Assembly (NCBI GenBank): GCA_937142855.1
Contig: CAKZQZ010000121.1
Location: 21,365 to 85,364, forward strand
Direction of reading: 5' to 3'
Length of the DNA: 64,000 nt
From: an uncultured Alphaproteobacteria bacterium
GTDB lineage: Bacteria; Pseudomonadota; Alphaproteobacteria; Puniceispirillales; Marisalimonadaceae
The translations under genes and the position numbers were made by a program. The notes below the pieces were generated by a model, which saw nothing but the letters and a program-made list of their open reading frames with translations, did no database searches and was not told the origin of the DNA. Positions 59,065 through 64,000 of the stretch are shown piece by piece; the first letter of the stretch is position 1, and every line of letters begins with the position of its first letter.

Positions 59065-59271
59065 TCAAACTTTAGTTGGTACAGTATTGTTTAAAATTGT
59101 TTTTATACACGCAATTTCACGCCTAAGCTGTTTAAACCTAGCTGGGTTTTCGTTTTGGCCGTTTGTGACTTGAAAGCGCAGATTAAATTGCTCTTTTCTT
59201 AACAACTTAAGTTGGTCTTTTAGTTCATCACTTGTTTTAACTCTTAAATCTTTGGGCTTATACTTTGCCAT
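59065..59271 (-). CDS. rpmC: 50S ribosomal protein L29
   Basis: A two-helix, 68-residue protein near the tunnel exit. [22 protein letters not shown] is the usual central sequence. It lies between rplP and rpsQ. Confidence 0.97.
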   Translation of the reverse strand: MAKYKPKDLRVKTSDELKDQLKLLRKEQFNLRFQVTNGQNENPARFKQLRREIACIKTILNNTVPTKV

Positions 59272-59285
59272 TTCAACCTCTTTTA

Positions 59286-59699
59286 TTATTCGCCTAGTCT
59301 TTTTACTACTTTAGTGTGCATTGGCAACTTTGCTGCAGCTAAACTTAAAGCCTCTTTTGCAGCTATTTCAGAAACCCCATCTAATTCAAACATTATTCTA
59401 CCTGGCTTTACTCGGCACACCCAATATTCTGGAGAGCCTTTACCTTTTCCCATTCTTACCTCAGCAGGCTTACTAGAGACAGGAACATCAGGAAAAATTC
59501 TAATCCAGACCCTACCTGCACGCCTTAAATGTCTTGTTATAGCTCTTCTTGCTGCTTCTATCTGTCTAGCTGTCACTCTTTCAGGCTCAACAGCCTTAAG
59601 TCCAAAAGAGCCAAAATTTAACTTAGTGCCCCCTTTAGCCAAGCCATGAATTCTACCTTTATGTGCTTTTCTAAATTTAGTTCTTTTTGGCTGCAGCAT
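59286..59699 (-). CDS. rplP: 50S ribosomal protein L16
   Basis: Helps position A-site tRNA. The 137 residues open [16 protein letters not shown] and contain [26 protein letters not shown] and the FELDGVSE signature segment. Confidence 0.98.
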   Translation of the reverse strand: MLQPKRTKFRKAHKGRIHGLAKGGTKLNFGSFGLKAVEPERVTARQIEAARRAITRHLRRAGRVWIRIFPDVPVSSKPAEVRMGKGKGSPEYWVCRVKPGRIMFELDGVSEIAAKEALSLAAAKLPMHTKVVKRLGE

Positions 59700-59704
59700 T
59701 GTAT

Positions 59705-60406
59705 TTATCCCTGATTCATATTTTTAATATTTGATCCTTTTACAGGTCCAGACATCCTTTTATCTTGAGCCATAGGATCATGTTCCATTACTTCACCTTT
59801 AAAAATCCATACCTTAATACCAGTGGCACCATAGGTGGTAAAAGCTGTAGATTCACCATAATCAACGTCAGCTCTTAATGTGTGCAAAGGAACCCTACCT
59901 TCTCTATACCATTCAGTTCTGGCTATTTCAGCTCCACCTAATCTACCAGCACAATTAATCCTAACACCACCGGCACCTAACCTTATTGCACCTTGCACAG
60001 CTCTTTTCATAGCCCTTCTAAAAGCCACTCTTCTTTCAAGTTGTTGTGCAATTCCATCAGCAACTAACTTAGCATCTAGCTCAGGTTTTCTAATTTCTAT
60101 AATATTAAGACTAACTTCAGCACCAATTTTTGTACTAAGAGTTTTCTTGAGTGTTTCAATATCTTGACCTTTTTTTCCTATCACAAGACCAGGCCTACCA
60201 GCATAAATTGAAATCCTAGCTCGACCAGCAGGTCTTTCTATAACTATTTTACTGACCGCTGCAGCTTTTAATTTTTCAAACAAAAATTTACGGACACTTA
60301 TGTCTTGATGAAGTAAATCAGCGTATGATTTACCACCAAACCATCTAGAGTCCCAGGTTCTATTGATCCCTAATCTAAAACCTATTGGCTGTGTTTTCTG
60401 CCCCAT
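59705..60406 (-). CDS. rpsC: 30S ribosomal protein S3
   Basis: Lines the mRNA entry tunnel. The 233 residues begin [13 protein letters not shown], have a KH domain with [15 protein letters not shown], and the C-terminal [36 protein letters not shown] region. Confidence 0.98.
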   Translation of the reverse strand: MGQKTQPIGFRLGINRTWDSRWFGGKSYADLLHQDISVRKFLFEKLKAAAVSKIVIERPAGRARISIYAGRPGLVIGKKGQDIETLKKTLSTKIGAEVSLNIIEIRKPELDAKLVADGIAQQLERRVAFRRAMKRAVQGAIRLGAGGVRINCAGRLGGAEIARTEWYREGRVPLHTLRADVDYGESTAFTTYGATGIKVWIFKGEVMEHDPMAQDKRMSGPVKGSNIKNMNQG

Positions 60407-60407
60407 A

Positions 60408-60785
60408 TCAACTACCTTCCTGTTCGGATAAAATAATGGTAAGATGGGAAAAGGGTTTTATTATCCTTGCACCCCTACCCCTAGCTCTAGCATGAAAACG
60501 TTTCATCACAAGACCTTTACCAACATAAGCTTCTTTAACTATCAACTTGTCTATATCTAAAGAGTGGTTATTCTCTGCATTAGCAATTGCAGATCTAAGA
60601 GCTTTTTCAACATCATTGGATATTCTTCGTTTAGAGAATTGAAGTATAGAAATAGCCTTAGAAGCTCCTTGTTTTCTTATCATCTGAGCTACTAAATTTA
60701 ATTTTTGAGGACTTACTCTAATATTACGAAGCACAACCTTAGCTTCGTTATCTAACTCTCTTCTTGTGTTTTTTTGTTTACCCAT
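60408..60785 (-). CDS. rplV: 50S ribosomal protein L22
   Basis: A long-loop tunnel protein. The 125 residues contain [17 protein letters not shown] and the C-terminal [20 protein letters not shown] signature. It ends one base before the rpsC start. Confidence 0.97.
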   Translation of the reverse strand: MGKQKNTRRELDNEAKVVLRNIRVSPQKLNLVAQMIRKQGASKAISILQFSKRRISNDVEKALRSAIANAENNHSLDIDKLIVKEAYVGKGLVMKRFHARARGRGARIIKPFSHLTIILSEQEGS

Positions 60786-60793
60786 TTTATTAC

Positions 60794-61069
60794 CTATCGC
60801 TTTGACTTTTTGTCTGCTGTATGGCCGTAATAAGTTCTAGTAGGCGAAAACTCACCAAGTTTATGCCCAACCATTGCTTCGGTTATCGTTACAGGAATAA
60901 ATTTTTTACCGTTATAAACCCCAAAGGTTAGACCAACAAATTGAGGCATAATGGTTGACCTTCTAGACCATGTTTTTATCACATCATTTCTTCCAGATTC
61001 TCTAGAAACATCTGCTTTTTTTAGCAAGTAACCATCAACAAATGGTCCTTTCCATATAGATCTTGTCAT
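60794..61069 (-). CDS. rpsS: 30S ribosomal protein S19
   Basis: A head protein that contacts S13. The 91 residues start [17 protein letters not shown] and contain the [21 protein letters not shown] signature. Confidence 0.98.
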   Translation of the reverse strand: MTRSIWKGPFVDGYLLKKADVSRESGRNDVIKTWSRRSTIMPQFVGLTFGVYNGKKFIPVTITEAMVGHKLGEFSPTRTYYGHTADKKSKR

Positions 61070-61079
61070 ATAACTTATC

Positions 61080-61904
61080 CTAAACTTTTCTTCTTCTAAT
61101 TATTAATTTATCTGTTCTTTTATTATTCCTAGTTCTGTAACCTTTTGTAGGTTTCCCCCATGGTGTCACGGGATGCCTACCGCCAGATGTTCTACCTTCT
61201 CCACCTCCATGCGGGTGATCAACAGGGTTCATTGCAACACCTCTAACAGATGGTCTCTTACCTAACCAACGATTTCTACCTGCTTTACCTAAATTAGTAT
61301 TTTGATTATCTGGGTTAGAGACAGCTCCAACTGTGCAAAGGCAAGAAGATAAAACAAATCTAACTTCACCAGACATTAGACGAAGTATAGAATACGACAC
61401 ATCCTTTCCAATAAGTTGCACATAGGATCCTGCCGAACGCGCTATTTGACCACCTTTTCCGGGCTTAAGCTCTACATTATGAATTATTGTTCCAACTGGA
61501 ACAGACGACAATGGCATGCAATTACCAGGCTTTATATCTGCCTTTTGAGATGAAACAACTTTATCACCGACGTTTAGTCTTTGGGGTGCTATTATATAAC
61601 GTAAATCAGCATCTTCATATTTAATAAGAGCAATATAAGCTGATCTGTTAGGGTCGTATTCTATTCTTTCAACCGTTCCAGACAAGTCTTTTTTATTTCG
61701 CTTAAAATCAATTATTCTATAGCGCCTCTTATGACCACCACCTCTTTGCCACATAGTGATCTTACCAGAGTTGTTTCTACCACCTGATTTGTTTAAGCCT
61801 TCAGTTAGTTTTTTTACTGGCTTTCCCTTATACAATCCAGTTTTATCCACTAAAACTAGGCCTCGTTGTCCTGGAGTATTTGGTTTATATTGTTTTAACG
61901 CCAT
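61080..61904 (-). CDS. rplB: 50S ribosomal protein L2
   Basis: A peptidyl-transferase-associated primary rRNA binder. The 274 residues contain [22 protein letters not shown] and the C-terminal signature [22 protein letters not shown], with the histidine proposed to assist peptidyl transfer. Confidence 0.98.
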   Translation of the reverse strand: MALKQYKPNTPGQRGLVLVDKTGLYKGKPVKKLTEGLNKSGGRNNSGKITMWQRGGGHKRRYRIIDFKRNKKDLSGTVERIEYDPNRSAYIALIKYEDADLRYIIAPQRLNVGDKVVSSQKADIKPGNCMPLSSVPVGTIIHNVELKPGKGGQIARSAGSYVQLIGKDVSYSILRLMSGEVRFVLSSCLCTVGAVSNPDNQNTNLGKAGRNRWLGKRPSVRGVAMNPVDHPHGGGEGRTSGGRHPVTPWGKPTKGYRTRNNKRTDKLIIRRRKV

Positions 61905-61905
61905 T

Positions 61906-62235
61906 TTATACTCCTACAGACAAATCTATTGTGTTGCCAGCAGCTAACGTAACAATAGCTTTTTTAGTATCAGATCTTTTTCCAAGAACGCCTTTAAACC
62001 TTTTTACCTTACCCTTAAGCAAAATTGTATTAACCGACTTAACTTTTACAGAAAATATTTTTTCAATAGAAGATTTCACATCTAATTTACTAGCGCTAAT
62101 TGGTACTGAAAATACAATTTTATTATATTCAGACATTTGGGTTGATTTTTCTGTAACAAGAGGACTTAGAATAACCTGATAAGCCTTGTTAAGGCTTACA
62201 ATAGATTCAATTCTTTTTCTTGGCCTTATACTCAT
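61906..62235 (-). CDS. rplW: 50S ribosomal protein L23
   Basis: A tunnel-exit protein docking trigger factor and SRP. The 109 residues contain [11 protein letters not shown] and the C-terminal [18 protein letters not shown]. Its start overlaps the rplD stop as ATGA. Confidence 0.97.
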   Translation of the reverse strand: MSIRPRKRIESIVSLNKAYQVILSPLVTEKSTQMSEYNKIVFSVPISASKLDVKSSIEKIFSVKVKSVNTILLKGKVKRFKGVLGKRSDTKKAIVTLAAGNTIDLSVGV

Positions 62236-62849
62236 GACAAACGCTCCTCAATGAGTTTTAATGCATCATCTACAATTATTAAATTATCTTTTTTTATAAT
62301 ATCGTAAACGTTTATACCTTGATATGACAGTATATCTAGATTTTTAATATTACTTGAGGCCTTTATAAAATTTTCATCTATCTTTTCCCCAGATATAATA
62401 AGGGCATTATCCACACCTAATTTATCAAAATTTTTCTTAAGACTCGAAGTTTTACCATCACACTTTAAACTATCTAAAATAACAAGTTTACCTAGCTTGA
62501 ATTTATCTGACAAAGCTGATTTTATACCAAGTTTTCTAACTTTTTTATTCAACCTATGAGAATGAGAATGCACAACTGGTCCATGTGCCATGCCACCACC
62601 TCTAAACTGGGAAACTGCACCTGAACCATGCCTAGCTTTTCCAGTACCTTTTTGCTTATACATTTTTGCAGTAGTCATTTTTATATCACTGCGAGTCTTA
62701 ACCGAGTGATTGCCAAGTCTTCTTTTAGAAAGTTGCCACCTTACAACCCTAGCAATTATATCTTCTCTTGGTAACAAACCAAAAATTTTTTCATTTAATG
62801 TTAGATCTTTGCCAGGTCTGTTTTCTAAACTTAAGGATTTAATTTTCAA
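62232..62849 (-). CDS. rplD: 50S ribosomal protein L4
   Basis: A tunnel-constriction protein and, in E. coli, the S10-operon repressor. A TTG at 62847-62849, six bases after GGAG, gives 205 residues starting [12 protein letters not shown], which matches the family start. Earlier in-frame ATGs would overlap rplC by 23-41 bases and add ten or so unmatched residues. The loop [20 protein letters not shown] and GGGMAHGP are characteristic. The start overlaps the end of rplC by 11 bases. Confidence 0.95.
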   Translation of the reverse strand: MKIKSLSLENRPGKDLTLNEKIFGLLPREDIIARVVRWQLSKRRLGNHSVKTRSDIKMTTAKMYKQKGTGKARHGSGAVSQFRGGGMAHGPVVHSHSHRLNKKVRKLGIKSALSDKFKLGKLVILDSLKCDGKTSSLKKNFDKLGVDNALIISGEKIDENFIKASSNIKNLDILSYQGINVYDIIKKDNLIIVDDALKLIEERLS

Positions 62850-63609
62850 CTTTATCTCCATCATTTTGGATGTCTGCATCAGTTATTTCATCATTATTTG
62901 CAGTCGCTTCCTTATTACTTTCAACAACTTTTGATACAGCTTTAAGCCCACCAGGGAAAGGAACATTTTCTGGGACTTTATGTTTAATGGAATCAAACAT
63001 TTTAAGAATGCCATTTTTGGAACCTGGAACAGCTCCTTTAACCAAAATAAGATTATCTTCTTCTATCAACTCTACAACAGTAAGGTTCTGTATAGTTGTC
63101 CTTACATTACCATACTGTCCTGCCATTTTTTTACCCTTCCAAGTTCTACCTGGATCTTGGCTATTTCCAGTAGAACCGTGAGATCTATGGCTAATAGAAA
63201 CACCATGCGTTGCCTGCATACCACCAAAATTATGTCTCTTCATGGAACCGGCAAAACCTTTACCCTGAGAAACACCTACGAGATCAACTTTCTGCCCAGC
63301 AACAAAATGATTAACCCCTATTTTATCACCGATTTTTAGGACAGCATCTTCACTAACTCTAAATTCTACAACTTTTTCTTTAGGTTCACTTTTAGCTTTA
63401 GCAAAAAAGCCCCTAAGTGGCTTTGTTATATTCTTTGGCTTTTTATTCCCGAAACCGATTTGCATAGCACAATATCCATCTTTTTCTTTAGATTTTGCGG
63501 ACAAAACTTCAACATCTTCTAATCTTAGTATAGTTACAGGAACATGATTTCCACTATCATCAAAAATACGAGACATGCCTAATTTTCTTACTACAACTCC
63601 ACAACGCAT
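62839..63609 (-). CDS. rplC: 50S ribosomal protein L3
   Basis: An early assembly protein reaching the peptidyl-transferase centre. The 256 residues contain the SHRSHGSTGNSQDPGRTWKGKKMAGQYG region, where the central glutamine is the usual methylation site. A C-terminal acidic tail of about 35-40 residues (rich in Asn, Asp, Glu) extends the protein beyond the usual 205-215. Confidence 0.97.
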   Translation of the reverse strand: MRCGVVVRKLGMSRIFDDSGNHVPVTILRLEDVEVLSAKSKEKDGYCAMQIGFGNKKPKNITKPLRGFFAKAKSEPKEKVVEFRVSEDAVLKIGDKIGVNHFVAGQKVDLVGVSQGKGFAGSMKRHNFGGMQATHGVSISHRSHGSTGNSQDPGRTWKGKKMAGQYGNVRTTIQNLTVVELIEEDNLILVKGAVPGSKNGILKMFDSIKHKVPENVPFPGGLKAVSKVVESNKEATANNDEITDADIQNDGDKVEN

Positions 63610-63619
63610 AATATTTATC

Positions 63620-63928
63620 CTACAGTTTAATTTCTACATCAACGCCAGAAGCAAGATCTAGTTTCATAAGTGCATCAACAGTCTGAGGAGTTGGTTCAAT
63701 AATATCCAGAACACGTTTATGAGTCCTCATTTCAAATTGCTCTCTACTTTTTTTATCAACATGAGGCCCCCTCAGAACTGTAAATCTATTTAAAGAAGTA
63801 GGTAAAGGTATAGGACCACGGATTTTAGCACCAGTTCTTCTTGCAGTATTTACTATCTCTGATGTTGATTGATCAAGTATTCTATGATCAAAAGCTTTAA
63901 GTCTTATTCTTATATTTTGGCTATCCAT
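63620..63928 (-). CDS. rpsJ: 30S ribosomal protein S10
   Basis: A head protein that also serves transcription antitermination as NusE. The 102 residues include [16 protein letters not shown] and the [29 protein letters not shown] signature. It is the first S10-operon gene, downstream of tuf. Confidence 0.98.
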   Translation of the reverse strand: MDSQNIRIRLKAFDHRILDQSTSEIVNTARRTGAKIRGPIPLPTSLNRFTVLRGPHVDKKSREQFEMRTHKRVLDIIEPTPQTVDALMKLDLASGVDVEIKL

Positions 63929-63966
63929 AAAAACCTCATTATATTAACTATTAATTGTTATTTTCT

Positions 63967-64000
63967 TTAAGACTCAATGCTTGATACAACACCAGCGCCA
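63967..64000 (-). CDS. tuf: Elongation factor Tu (last codons only)
   Basis: The final ten codons, GAGVVSSIES then TAA, match the C-terminal beta-barrel end of EF-Tu (usually TVGAGVV...). It lies just upstream of rpsJ on the same strand, where tuf is expected. The rest is outside the window, so the identification rests on this short match plus gene order. Confidence 0.72.
   Translation of the reverse strand, partial: GAGVVSSIES

Noticed and set aside
1..64000. CRISPR arrays, insertion sequences, prophage genes and integrases
   Set aside because: No regularly spaced repeats, transposase or integrase motifs, or terminal inverted repeats were seen.

Overview
The window is a gene-dense, AT-rich stretch (roughly one third G+C by eye) of a bacterial chromosome, most likely a streamlined marine alphaproteobacterium. 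The evidence is a set of markers typical of that class: an ATP12-type F1-ATPase assembly chaperone, an NDUFA9-like SDR protein beside uppP, a ChvG/ChvI two-component pair beside ahcY, a TIGR02300 (FYDLN acid) protein beside tRNA-Ala(GGC), and the order aroA-cmk-rpsA-ihfB-trpFBA-accD-folC-trxA. Intergenic spaces are short, many genes overlap by a few bases, and several alphaproteobacterial gene slots have been emptied. The exact clade (SAR116, AEGEAN-169 or HIMB59-like) cannot be fixed from the sequence alone. TGA is used as stop, so the code is standard.

Layout. 1-5.6 kb: infC (partial, apparent ATA start) and thrS, a GT4 glycosyltransferase, an ABHD10-like hydrolase, a GST and a GNAT. 5.6-13.9 kb: gltD/gltB glutamate synthase, a LysR regulator with a T-N11-A inverted repeat between it and gltB, and a CysJ-like diflavin-reductase fragment. 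14-19.2 kb: uppP, an NDUFA9-like protein, rnd, lptC-lptA-lptB and ptsN; rpoN and hpf are missing from between lptB and ptsN. 19.2-22 kb: a three-gene 2-hydroxy/2-keto acid operon next to tRNA-Ala. 22-31.7 kb: TIGR02300, aroA, cmk, rpsA, ihfB, trpFBA, accD, folC. 31.7-40.6 kb (minus strand): trxA, an ExoI-like nuclease, tsaE, ahcY, chvG, chvI, polA. 40.8-47 kb: the only accessory-looking part, with an orphan ABC ATPase, GIY-YIG protein, purN, lipB, tRNA-Leu and several small unknown genes. 47-50.3 kb: ATP12, a HAD phosphatase, an RluC-type synthase and a DUF429-like protein. 50.3-64 kb: the S10-spc-alpha ribosomal superoperon on the minus strand, from the tail of tuf to rplQ, closed by a clear intrinsic terminator.

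The most informative anomalies are as follows. (1) tsaE is interrupted at a run of ten A; the second half continues in another frame, carries the diagnostic LLEWP motif, and ends in an ATGA overlap with the next gene. (2) A small gene at 45.3-45.6 kb, too broken for ordinary ORF calling, is interrupted at a run of eight A and is also restored by one extra A. (3) An ExoI/SbcB-family exonuclease occupies the position where many alphaproteobacteria carry addAB. (4) infC apparently begins with ATA, and at least six other genes begin with TTG. (5) A LysR-type box lies upstream of gltB.

No CRISPR array, insertion sequence, prophage or clearly new multi-gene system was seen. The gene complement is mainly housekeeping: translation, nitrogen assimilation, LPS transport, tryptophan, folate and fatty-acid synthesis, and DNA repair.
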